A DNA stretch of 64,000 nt from an uncultured Cyclobacteriaceae bacterium (GTDB taxonomy: Bacteria; Bacteroidota; Bacteroidia; Cytophagales; Cyclobacteriaceae). Shown here in pieces: positions 34,082 to 42,775 of this stretch (the first letter of the stretch is position 1; the number at the start of each line of letters is the position of its first letter). Where the stretch lies: the NCBI GenBank assembly GCA_905479015.1, contig CAJQKV010000001.1, positions 29,787 through 93,786 on the forward strand, in the 5' to 3' direction. A program made the position numbers and the translations under genes. Under the pieces are notes generated by a model. It did no database searches and was not told where the DNA came from. It saw only the letters and a program-made list of their open reading frames with translations.

Positions 34082-37000
34082 TGAGGCTAAATCAACTTTT
34101 TATTTTTGCCCTGATGGTTCTCATTTTTGGATGTTCAACGGATAAAAAGAACCATGTTTTTAAGATAGTCCCAGCAAATGTTTCCGGAATAGACTTTTCT
34201 AATGACTTAATCTTTGATCAGGAATTTAATATTTTTAGATACCGTAATTTCTACAACGGAGGAGGTGTAGCCATTGCTGATTTCAATAACGACAGCTTGA
34301 GTGATATTTATTTAATATCAAATATGTCGAGCAATCGACTCTATCAAAACAATGGAAATTTAAATTTCACAGACATTACCAAAACTGCTGGAGTCGCCGG
34401 CACACGAGCTTGGAGTACAGGGGTATGTGTCGTAGACATTGATGGGGATGGATGGCTTGATATCTATGTATGCAATTCCGGTGATATTAAAGGGGACAAC
34501 AAGCAAAACGAACTATTCATTAATAACAGAGACGGAACCTTTTCCGAAAATGCAGCAGGCTTTGGATTAGATGATAAAGGGTTTTCGACGCATGCAGCTT
34601 TTTTTGATTATGATCAAGACGGGGATGTTGACATGTACTTACTTAATAATTCTTATCAGGCGATCGGGAGTTTTAATCTGATGCGCAATGAACGACCAAA
34701 TCGAGATCAGGTGGGTGGAGATAAATTATATAGAAATGAGGGGAATCATTTCACGGATGTCAGCGAAGAGGCCAATATCTATGGGAGTCTTATCGGCTTT
34801 GGATTAGGAGTTACTGTAGGTGACGTGGATCGAGATGGCTGGTTAGATATTTATGTTTCCAATGATTTTTTTGAGCGAGATTACCTTTATATCAATAATC
34901 GAAACGGAACATTCAAAGAAGTACTTGAGGATAGGATTAAGAGTACGAGTGCGGCATCAATGGGAGCAGATTTAGCAGACTTAAACAACGATGGTTATCC
35001 GGAAGTATTTGTGACGGATATGCTTCCAGACAACAACGAACGTATCAAAACAGTAACTACTTTCGACAGTTGGGATCGATTTCAATATTCATTACAAAAT
35101 GGTTACGGCCATCAGTTTACCAGGAATACATTGCAATTAAATAAAGGAGATGGATCTTTCAGTGAAATTGGAAGATACGCAGGGGTGGAAGCTTCAGATT
35201 GGAGTTGGGGCGCACTTATTTTTGATTTTCAAAATGATGGATTCAAAGATATTTTTATTGCCAATGGGATTTATCAAGATTTGACCAATCAAGATTTTTT
35301 GAGGTACATTACTGAAGACGAAGTTTCAAAGAAAATAACCTCGAGTGGCAAAGTGGACTATAAAATGCTTATTGATTATATTCCAAGCGTACCGATTTCC
35401 AATCATGCCTATCTCAATAACAAGAATCTAACTTTTGAAAATCATGCTTCTCAACTCGGTTTGGCAACCCCCAGTTTTTCAAGTGGCTCAGCTTATGGAG
35501 ATTTAGACAATGATGGAGATTTAGACCTAGTGGTCAACAATACCAATATGCCTTTCTTTTTGTACGAAAATCAATCAAATCTGATGTATCCTGACCACCA
35601 TTACTTGCGGTTTAACTTACAAGGGGAAGGAAAAAATACCCAAGCTTTGGGGACTAATATTACAGTTTATGAGGGAAAAAATAAATATTATTTGGAGCAT
35701 CTTCCTACACGTGGTTTTGAGTCTACGGTTGACCACCGACCTTTAATTGGTTTAGGCAATGTGACCCAAGTAGATTCTATTAGGATTAATTGGCCTTTGG
35801 GCAAGACCACCCTACTGGGAAGTACTGAGGTAGATCAAGACCTTTGGATATCAGCATCTACGGCAGTATCCAAGCTAGAAAAAACCACAAAATCAATGCC
35901 TGATTTTGTACAAAATCCTAAAATATTAGCTGACTATAAGCATATTGAAAACACTTTTGTAGATTTTGATCGTGATCGGTTAACGTTTCAAATGATTTCT
36001 ACTCAAGGTCCTTGTTTGTGTACTGCAGATATTAACAATGATGGGCTGGATGATGTATATATTGGGGGAGCGAAAGATCAAATAGGATATTTAGCCCTAC
36101 AAAATATTTCAGGAACATTTGATCGTATTGCTCTGGATACTTTTGCTAAGGATAAGGGTTCAGAAGATGTTGATTGTGCCTTTTTCGATGCCAATGGAGA
36201 TGGTTCTATGGATCTTTACGTAGTCAGTGGAGGTAGTGACTTTCAGTTGGGGGCACCACAGTTAGGAGATCGACTGTATTTTTCAGATCATGATTTTAAT
36301 TTTACTAAAGCAAAGCAAATATTACCTGTAAATAAGTTCGAAAGTACCTCTGTAGTGATTCCAGCTGATTATGATGAGGATGGAGATATAGATTTGTTTG
36401 TTGGAGGTCGTTTGCAACCTGAGGCCTACGGTTTTCCGCGCAATGGGTATATTTTGAATAATGATGGTAAAGGGAATTATACCAATGTATCCAATGACAT
36501 AGCACCTGACTTGAAAGAAATAGGAATGATCACAGATGCCAAATGGGCAGATATTGACAATGATAAAGATCTTGATTTGATTGTGGTCGGAGAATGGATG
36601 CCCATTGCTTTTTTTATCAACGACCAAGGTAGATACAACAGGATAGATTTGATGCCCCAATCCAATGGATGGTGGAATGTCTTGGAGATAGAAGATCTCA
36701 ATGGAGATGGAAGGTTAGATTTAATATTGGGAAATCATGGATTGAATTCACGCTTCAAAGCCACAGAAGAAAAACCCCTGCACATGCTGGTAAAAGACTT
36801 TGATCGCAATGGTACCATTGAACAAATTATATGTCAATATGAGGGAGATAAATTATTTCCATTGTCTCTTCGACACGACTTATCCATGCAAATCCCCAGT
36901 ATTAAGAAGAAATACTTAAAATACGATAGTTATAAAGATCAGGAAATCACAGACATATTCGGTCCTAAAGGATTAAATGGAGCGTTGGATTTGACTACGA

Positions 37001-37389
37001 GCCATCTGGCTTCCACCATATTCCTGAATAAAGGGTTGATGGAATTTGAAAAAATGGATCTACCTGATGAAGTACAATATTCATGTGTCTATACAGTCGA
37101 GGTGGCTGATTTTAATTTTGATGGTTATTCAGATATTTTATTTGGTGGGAATTTGTACGACGTTAAACCAGAAATGGGTCAGTATGACGCAAGCTATGGG
37201 ACGTTGTTGATTGGAGACGGTGCGGGACAATTTGTGATTAAAGGACAAGCGGCATCTGGAATCATACTGGACGGAAGCGTTAGAAACTTATCTTTTATTG
37301 ACACTCAGAAGGGGAAAATACTATTGGTAGCGAATAACAATGCTCAAATACAGGCCTACCAACCCCAAATTCAAATCAAAAAGGATTGA
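34081..37389 (+). CDS. FG-GAP/VCBS and ASPIC-UnbV repeat lipoprotein (FG3)
   Basis: A 1,102-residue lipoprotein (signal LMVLIFGC). Translation is placed at ATG 34081, which overlaps the upstream stop as TGATG; a TTG directly before it is less likely. Calcium-binding blades include DIDGDGWLD, DYDQDGDVD, DVDRDGWLD, DLDNDGDLD and DLNGDGRLD. An ASPIC/UnbV domain sits at ~505-585 (TRGFEST, LIGLG, INWPLGK). The type-B cysteines are Cys645/Cys647 and Cys699. It shares ATDWSW-like ASDWSWGALIF and NGIYQD segments with FG2. The FG4 start codon overlaps its end. Confidence 0.9.
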   Translation: MRLNQLFIFALMVLIFGCSTDKKNHVFKIVPANVSGIDFSNDLIFDQEFNIFRYRNFYNGGGVAIADFNNDSLSDIYLISNMSSNRLYQNNGNLNFTDITKTAGVAGTRAWSTGVCVVDIDGDGWLDIYVCNSGDIKGDNKQNELFINNRDGTFSENAAGFGLDDKGFSTHAAFFDYDQDGDVDMYLLNNSYQAIGSFNLMRNERPNRDQVGGDKLYRNEGNHFTDVSEEANIYGSLIGFGLGVTVGDVDRDGWLDIYVSNDFFERDYLYINNRNGTFKEVLEDRIKSTSAASMGADLADLNNDGYPEVFVTDMLPDNNERIKTVTTFDSWDRFQYSLQNGYGHQFTRNTLQLNKGDGSFSEIGRYAGVEASDWSWGALIFDFQNDGFKDIFIANGIYQDLTNQDFLRYITEDEVSKKITSSGKVDYKMLIDYIPSVPISNHAYLNNKNLTFENHASQLGLATPSFSSGSAYGDLDNDGDLDLVVNNTNMPFFLYENQSNLMYPDHHYLRFNLQGEGKNTQALGTNITVYEGKNKYYLEHLPTRGFESTVDHRPLIGLGNVTQVDSIRINWPLGKTTLLGSTEVDQDLWISASTAVSKLEKTTKSMPDFVQNPKILADYKHIENTFVDFDRDRLTFQMISTQGPCLCTADINNDGLDDVYIGGAKDQIGYLALQNISGTFDRIALDTFAKDKGSEDVDCAFFDANGDGSMDLYVVSGGSDFQLGAPQLGDRLYFSDHDFNFTKAKQILPVNKFESTSVVIPADYDEDGDIDLFVGGRLQPEAYGFPRNGYILNNDGKGNYTNVSNDIAPDLKEIGMITDAKWADIDNDKDLDLIVVGEWMPIAFFINDQGRYNRIDLMPQSNGWWNVLEIEDLNGDGRLDLILGNHGLNSRFKATEEKPLHMLVKDFDRNGTIEQIICQYEGDKLFPLSLRHDLSMQIPSIKKKYLKYDSYKDQEITDIFGPKGLNGALDLTTSHLASTIFLNKGLMEFEKMDLPDEVQYSCVYTVEVADFNFDGYSDILFGGNLYDVKPEMGQYDASYGTLLIGDGAGQFVIKGQAASGIILDGSVRNLSFIDTQKGKILLVANNNAQIQAYQPQIQIKKD

Positions 37390-40300
37390 AACAGATCGCA
37401 TCTATAGGATGTTCAATACTTGTACTTCTTGCTTCATGCATGAAGAAAAAAGAGGGGGATTATAAGTTTTTAGAAGTGCCCTCGGCACAGTCCCATATTT
37501 TGTTTGTCAATAAACTTGAGCATCAAGAAGACTTTAACATCATTGATTATCTCTACTATTATAATGGGGGTGGGGTCTCCATCGGAGACATCAACAATGA
37601 TGGCTTATTTGATATTTATTTCAGCTCAAATGAGGGGTCTAATAAGTTATACCTGAATAAAGGGTCTTTTTCATTTGAAGACATCACTGAAAGTGCGGGC
37701 GTCGCTAGTCTGGGTAAATGGAAGACTGGAATCAACATGGTCGATGTTAATGGGGACAACCTCCTCGACCTTTATGTATGCCGAGTCAGTGGATATAAGG
37801 GACTCGAGGGGCATAATGAGTTGTACCTAAATAACGGAGATTTGACTTTTACCGAAAGTTCGGTGAAGTATGGATTAGATTTTAGTGGGTTTTCTACCCA
37901 ATCTTCTTTTTTTGATATGGATAAAGATGGAGATTTAGATCTTTATTTATTGAATCATGCGGTCCATACACAAAAGAGTCATGGACGTGCAGACCTGAGG
38001 CTTGATGTTGATCAGCTGTCTGGAGATCGAATATTTGAAAACATCGGAGGTTATTTTGAAGACATCACAAGTACCACCGGTATTTATTCTTCACAAATAG
38101 GTTATGGATTGGGTATTGGACTTTCAGATTTTAATGAAGATGGATTTACAGATCTTTATATTTCAAATGATTTTAGCGAAAATGATTACCTCTATATAAA
38201 TAACGGAGATAAAACGTTTACGGAGCGGCTTACTGATATGGCACATCATAGCAGTCGCTTTTCTATGGGTAATGACATTGCCGATTATAACAATGATGGT
38301 TTAGTAGATATCATTACATTGGACATGCTTCCAGAAGATGAGGTGGTTCGGAAACGTTCTGTCGGGGAAGATCCCTACGAGATATTTCGTATGAAATTAC
38401 AATTTGGTTATATGAATCAATACAGTCGAAATACGTTGATGCTCAATAGAGGGGGAAAATTTTCTGATGTAGCCATGCTTGCAGGCATTCACGCAACTGA
38501 TTGGAGTTGGGGTCCATTATTTGCAGATTTCAATAATGACGGATGGAAAGATATTTTCATATCAAACGGAATCGCCAGAAGGCCCAATGACTTAGATTAT
38601 ATTGATTTTATTTCAGGTGATAAGGTGCGAAATAATCCAAATTTATCTGATGCTGCTTTCGTTTCAGAAATGCCGCTTGGAAAGGTAAAAAATTATTTTT
38701 TTTCAAATAATCAAGATTTAACCTTCGAAAATGTAACAGAAAGTTGGTCAAATGGGGACGCTCAAATCACCAATGGAGCTGCTTATGCGGATTTAGATAA
38801 TGATGGAGATCTTGATTTGGTATTGAATAATTTGAATGAGGAAGCTGATATATTAGAAAATCTAACCCTTCGTGAAGGCGTGGATCATGAGGGCTCAAAT
38901 TTCCTCAAGCTTCGATTTTTTGGTGCAGAGGGAGCCCCTGTGTTGGGTACGCGGGTGACTGCCTTTGTGGGTGAGCAGATCCAAATGTATGAATTGTTTT
39001 CTGTTCGGGGGTTTCAGTCAAGCACAACCAACGAAATCATCATGGGTTTAGGAGCTTCCAATCAGATCGATTCTTTACTGATTGAATGGCCCAATGGGTC
39101 TGTGGAGCGACAAGGGGTCATCCAAGCAAATCAATTTTTGAAGTTATGGATGCCGGTACAACAACAACCTACAAAAAAACAGTCAAAGCCTCATTTAAAG
39201 GAAACGATATTTCAAAATGTGACTGCCTCATTGGGGATAGATTATAAACATCACGAAAACAGATTTGTTGAATTCAACAGAGAGCCATTAATTCCACATA
39301 TGAACAGTCAAGAAGGCCCTGCGATTTGTGTTGGAGATGTCAATGGAGATGGACAAGACGACTTCTTTATGGGTGGGGCAAGAGGTCAGTCTGCCCATTT
39401 GTATCTGCAGCTAGCATCGGGATTTAAATTGGTAAGAACATTTGAGGAGGACAAAATATTGGAGGATGTAGATGCTGCCTTTTTTGATGTAGAAAACGAT
39501 GGTGACCTCGATCTTTTGGTGGTTACTGGGGGAAATGAGTTTGATAAAAACTCTCCCAATGAATTGTCAAGAATTTATTTAAATGATGGCAAAGGTTCTT
39601 TTGAGAAGGCGAATGATATGTTGCCAAATTTGTATGAGACGGGCTCTGTTGTGGCCGTTCATGATGTAAATAATGATGGATTTTTAGATATTTTTATAGG
39701 TAGAGTAGCGGTTCCATGGCATTATGGAAGGAGTCCTAAAAGTCATTTGCTATTAAATAGGGCAGGCCAAAAGTTTGAGGTCGCTAAAATAGGAGATGCT
39801 AATTTTTTAGATGGGGGCATGATTAAAGATGCTCTTTGGGCCGATATTGATAACAATGGAGAAAAAGATTTGATCCTTGCTGCCATGTGGCAGCCCATAA
39901 AAGTTTGTTTTGCAAATGAGGGGTTGCTGGCTTCACCGGTGAGTATATCTGAGGATCAAGGATGGTGGCAAACAGTCAAAGCACTGGATTATGATCAAGA
40001 TGGAGACTTAGATTTATTGGTGGGGAATTTGGGACTAAATTCCAAGTTGCAAGCTACGCATGAGGCACCTTTGAGGATGTATCTAAACGATTTTGATGAT
40101 AACGGACAGCAAGACCCTATTTTAACTTACGACAAAAAGGGTGTTGAATCCATTTTTGTATCTAAAAAAGATTTAACTAAACAACTTCCGGGGATAAAAA
40201 AGAAATTCTTGGATTATAAGACGTACGCAGAAGCCCCTTTGAGGCAACTGTTCAGTGAAGATCTATTGAATGGAGGGGAAGTTTTAGTGGCCAATGAGTT

Positions 40301-40682
40301 GAGATCAGGAATTTTTGAGAATAATGAAGGTCAATTTACATTCAAGGCATTTGATTTGAAGGCTCAAGTGAGTATGATAAGAGATATGCTGTTGGTAGAT
40401 ATCAATGATGATGGGAGGATAGATGTATTTGCGGCAGGTAATTTTTTTGGATCCTCAATCGCTGAGGGGCGTTATAGTGAAGATTATGGTACGGTATTGC
40501 TAAATACCAGTGAAGGTTGGGAAGTAGCCTCTTCGACAGTGATGGGTCTTTATTTAGAAGGACAAATAATTCAAATGGAACCCATCATGATTGCTGAAAA
40601 GAGGGCTTTTATAGTGGTTAGAAACGATGATGTTTTAAGTATTTACGGCAATCAATATTTCCCCAAAAAAAATATTGAATAA
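37386..40682 (+). CDS. FG-GAP/VCBS and ASPIC-UnbV repeat lipoprotein (FG4)
   Basis: A 1,098-residue lipoprotein starting at TTG, in a TTGA overlap with the FG3 stop. The TTG is supported because it gives a proper signal peptide MKQIASIGCSILVLLASC, while the next ATG comes after the lipid cysteine. It has the same architecture: FG-GAP blades (DINNDGLFD, DMDKDGDLD, DFNEDGFTD, DLDNDGDLD, DVNGDGQDD, DYDQDGDLD) flank an ASPIC/UnbV domain at ~510-590 (VRGFQSS, IMGLG, IEWPNGS). It groups with FG1 by YYYNGGG, GLDFSGFSTQS and REPLIP, and lacks the CxC of FG2/FG3. Last gene of its operon. Confidence 0.9.
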   Translation: MKQIASIGCSILVLLASCMKKKEGDYKFLEVPSAQSHILFVNKLEHQEDFNIIDYLYYYNGGGVSIGDINNDGLFDIYFSSNEGSNKLYLNKGSFSFEDITESAGVASLGKWKTGINMVDVNGDNLLDLYVCRVSGYKGLEGHNELYLNNGDLTFTESSVKYGLDFSGFSTQSSFFDMDKDGDLDLYLLNHAVHTQKSHGRADLRLDVDQLSGDRIFENIGGYFEDITSTTGIYSSQIGYGLGIGLSDFNEDGFTDLYISNDFSENDYLYINNGDKTFTERLTDMAHHSSRFSMGNDIADYNNDGLVDIITLDMLPEDEVVRKRSVGEDPYEIFRMKLQFGYMNQYSRNTLMLNRGGKFSDVAMLAGIHATDWSWGPLFADFNNDGWKDIFISNGIARRPNDLDYIDFISGDKVRNNPNLSDAAFVSEMPLGKVKNYFFSNNQDLTFENVTESWSNGDAQITNGAAYADLDNDGDLDLVLNNLNEEADILENLTLREGVDHEGSNFLKLRFFGAEGAPVLGTRVTAFVGEQIQMYELFSVRGFQSSTTNEIIMGLGASNQIDSLLIEWPNGSVERQGVIQANQFLKLWMPVQQQPTKKQSKPHLKETIFQNVTASLGIDYKHHENRFVEFNREPLIPHMNSQEGPAICVGDVNGDGQDDFFMGGARGQSAHLYLQLASGFKLVRTFEEDKILEDVDAAFFDVENDGDLDLLVVTGGNEFDKNSPNELSRIYLNDGKGSFEKANDMLPNLYETGSVVAVHDVNNDGFLDIFIGRVAVPWHYGRSPKSHLLLNRAGQKFEVAKIGDANFLDGGMIKDALWADIDNNGEKDLILAAMWQPIKVCFANEGLLASPVSISEDQGWWQTVKALDYDQDGDLDLLVGNLGLNSKLQATHEAPLRMYLNDFDDNGQQDPILTYDKKGVESIFVSKKDLTKQLPGIKKKFLDYKTYAEAPLRQLFSEDLLNGGEVLVANELRSGIFENNEGQFTFKAFDLKAQVSMIRDMLLVDINDDGRIDVFAAGNFFGSSIAEGRYSEDYGTVLLNTSEGWEVASSTVMGLYLEGQIIQMEPIMIAEKRAFIVVRNDDVLSIYGNQYFPKKNIE

Positions 40683-40778
40683 TACAATGAGATTTCACGA
40701 ATGCTTAAAAGAATAAGTTCCGTTGAATTTGGAGAGGAGAAGGCAATAAAAACAGGAATCATAATTTATTTTCCAAAT

Positions 40779-40790
40779 GCAACCGATTTC
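40779..40790 (+). promoter_or_regulatory. LacI-type operator-like site upstream of the SusE/F-like gene
   Basis: GCAACCGATTTC contains the AANCGNTT core. With its left flank (AAT) it matches the site upstream of susC1 (shared pattern AATGCAAYCGWTTKC). It is less symmetric than that site. Confidence 0.4.
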
Positions 40791-40855
40791 GAAACTTCCA
40801 CATTAACATTTACTTTGAGATTATTTTTTTTATAATTCAAAAACAACATCATTTG

Positions 40856-40869
40856 TAACATGGATGTTA
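40856..40869. repeat. Inverted repeat TAACAT-GG-ATGTTA
   Basis: Perfect six-base arms separated by two bases in the A/T-rich upstream region of the SusE/F-like gene. It could be an operator or chance; no T-run follows. Confidence 0.4.
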
Positions 40870-41001
40870 TGAAACATTGTTTTTTTCCGTATTTGATAAA
40901 TTTCTAACGATAAAATTTCTTTGTTTTGATACATTTTATTTAACGTCAAAAAAAATCAGTAAAAAAAACCGAAATAAAATTTTAATAAAATAAACAATGG
41001 A

Positions 41002-42522
41002 ATGAAAATGAATTTAAAAAGTTTAGCAATAATGATGTCCATTGCAATCCTGGCATTTTTTGTAGGATGTAGTGATGATGATGATACCACGCCAGCGGTA
41101 GACTTAAGTGATGATCAGATCGATGATATTGTAGATGATATTGTGGATTCGGGACCAGTGCTTGCAGATGGTATTTATATGGTAGGGTCAGCGGTTTCAG
41201 GTGATACAACAGCGGCTAATTTATTACAAGCAGGTTTGGTAGAAGCACCAGAATTTACAACTCAAAGTCGGGATGGGTTTTATGAGGCTTACATTTACAT
41301 GGGCGCAGGAAGTTATAGTTTTGTCAAGGTAGAAGGTGAGACCACCACTGCTCTTGGGGGGGCTTGGACCAAAGTTTTTGTTGGAGACTCTATTGAGTCT
41401 TTCAGTGGAGCTTTAGAGGCGGATAGTGAGGGAGCATCTCCGTTTGAGACAGGTAAATTGGCCCATGTCATGTACGATGCTTCAACAAGTCAATATGCCT
41501 TAACAGCAATTGAATACTGGGAGGTTATAGGAAGTGCTACGGATGGAGGATGGTCTGTGGGCCAGCAAATTAATGAAATATCTAAGTCCTCCGAGGAAGT
41601 TGTATTTGTAGGTGAAGGTATAACTATGAGAGAAGGTCCTTACAAATTTAGGTTTAATAGCAACTGGGATATTAATCTTGAAGAGGGTGAATGTGATGCG
41701 GCTGCCACTACTTGTTTGAAATATTTTACCAATATAGGAGGCACATTGGATGACGTGGTAGCAGGAGGAGCAAATATGGAATTTGCAACGGGGAACGATG
41801 GTGTTTATAAAGTAACGATCACATACTCAAATGGCCCAGGTCTTAGTTTGTCTGTGGCCGTTGAAAAAACAGGTGATGCAGAGGTGCTTGCCGAATATCC
41901 TGAAACCTTGTACATGATAGGTAGTGCAATTGGCGGTTGGGATTGGGTGGACAATGGTCAGCCATTGATCCCTGTTTATGACAACAAGCATTTGTTTTGG
42001 AAAGTGGTATATCTTGATACCGCAGGAGGGGCAGAATTCAAATTTTCTCCAGTTATGGAATGGAATGGTGATTTTGGTAAAACTGGAGATGCAGTTGAAG
42101 GTGTATTTGCCAAAGGTGGGGATAATCTAGCAACCCCTGGAGGTCCTGGTTATTATGCAATTACGGTAAACTTGGAGACAGAAACCATTCAAGTAACTGA
42201 AGACATTGGAATCTATGGTATTGGAGATGCGTTTGGATCATGGGATGCGGCGGTGGAGGCACAAAAATTCACCAAAACGGATTCCGTTATTTTCTTTCCT
42301 GAATTAGTCGCTGATGGTGATCTAAGAATACATTTCACGTCCTCTACTTTGACAAAATCGGAAACTACGGATGCGGTTGATTGGTGGCAAGCAGAATTTG
42401 TTATCGTTGAGAGTGGAGCGATTGAATTCCGAGGCACGGGCGGAGATCAGGCTAGAACAGTTGTGACAGCAGGTCAGAAGGTTTCCCTTGACTTTAAGAC
42501 TTTGACAGGAACTATAGAATAA
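41002..42522 (+). CDS. SusE/SusF-like surface glycan-binding lipoprotein
   Basis: A 506-residue lipoprotein with lipid cysteine at 23 (AFFVGC) followed by SDDDD, the acidic signal that in Bacteroidota directs lipoproteins to the outside of the outer membrane. An acidic low-complexity linker follows (DLSDDQIDDIVDDIVD). Three or more beta-sandwich modules then begin with YMVGSA, LYMIGSAIGGWDW and YGIGDAFGSWD, the starch-binding pattern of SusE/SusF. The location directly before a GH13 amylase and a second SusCD pair supports alpha-glucan binding. A terminator follows it. ATG at 41008 is an alternative start. Confidence 0.85.
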   Translation: MKMNLKSLAIMMSIAILAFFVGCSDDDDTTPAVDLSDDQIDDIVDDIVDSGPVLADGIYMVGSAVSGDTTAANLLQAGLVEAPEFTTQSRDGFYEAYIYMGAGSYSFVKVEGETTTALGGAWTKVFVGDSIESFSGALEADSEGASPFETGKLAHVMYDASTSQYALTAIEYWEVIGSATDGGWSVGQQINEISKSSEEVVFVGEGITMREGPYKFRFNSNWDINLEEGECDAAATTCLKYFTNIGGTLDDVVAGGANMEFATGNDGVYKVTITYSNGPGLSLSVAVEKTGDAEVLAEYPETLYMIGSAIGGWDWVDNGQPLIPVYDNKHLFWKVVYLDTAGGAEFKFSPVMEWNGDFGKTGDAVEGVFAKGGDNLATPGGPGYYAITVNLETETIQVTEDIGIYGIGDAFGSWDAAVEAQKFTKTDSVIFFPELVADGDLRIHFTSSTLTKSETTDAVDWWQAEFVIVESGAIEFRGTGGDQARTVVTAGQKVSLDFKTLTGTIE

Positions 42523-42540
42523 ATTCTTCTTCTTTTTATA

Positions 42541-42575
42541 ATAAGGCTTCCAAGTAATTGGAGGCCTTTATTTTA
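42541..42575 (+). terminator. Rho-independent terminator after the SusE/F-like gene
   Basis: Hairpin GGCTTCCA / TGGAGGCC (42545-42566, one G-U pair) is followed by TTTATTTTA. It separates the SusE/F-like gene from the amylase gene. Confidence 0.85.
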
Positions 42576-42775
42576 TCCTAGTATCTTTAAAAAAGCTACT
42601 TTAAGCCTTTGTTTTTGTCACTATTAATTCAACATAAAAAAGCTTTTTGGTGGTTTTTTGGTTTAAATTAAGTGAGGTTTATTCAGAATTTAGTTAAGAA
42701 GAGAGGAGCTCGATGTGTGTTAAGCACGTCCGATAAGCCACAATACAACTCGAATAAGTTATAAGAATTAATCTT

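Larger units (their letters stand above)
40683..41001. other. 319-base intergenic region upstream of the SusE/F-like gene
   Basis: No gene is seen. The stretch is very A/T-rich. It holds a LacI-type operator-like site at 40779-40790 and a perfect 6-2-6 inverted repeat at 40856-40869. The region probably carries the promoter of the SusE/F-like gene, but no clean TTTG/TAnnTTTG pair was found. Confidence 0.6.
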
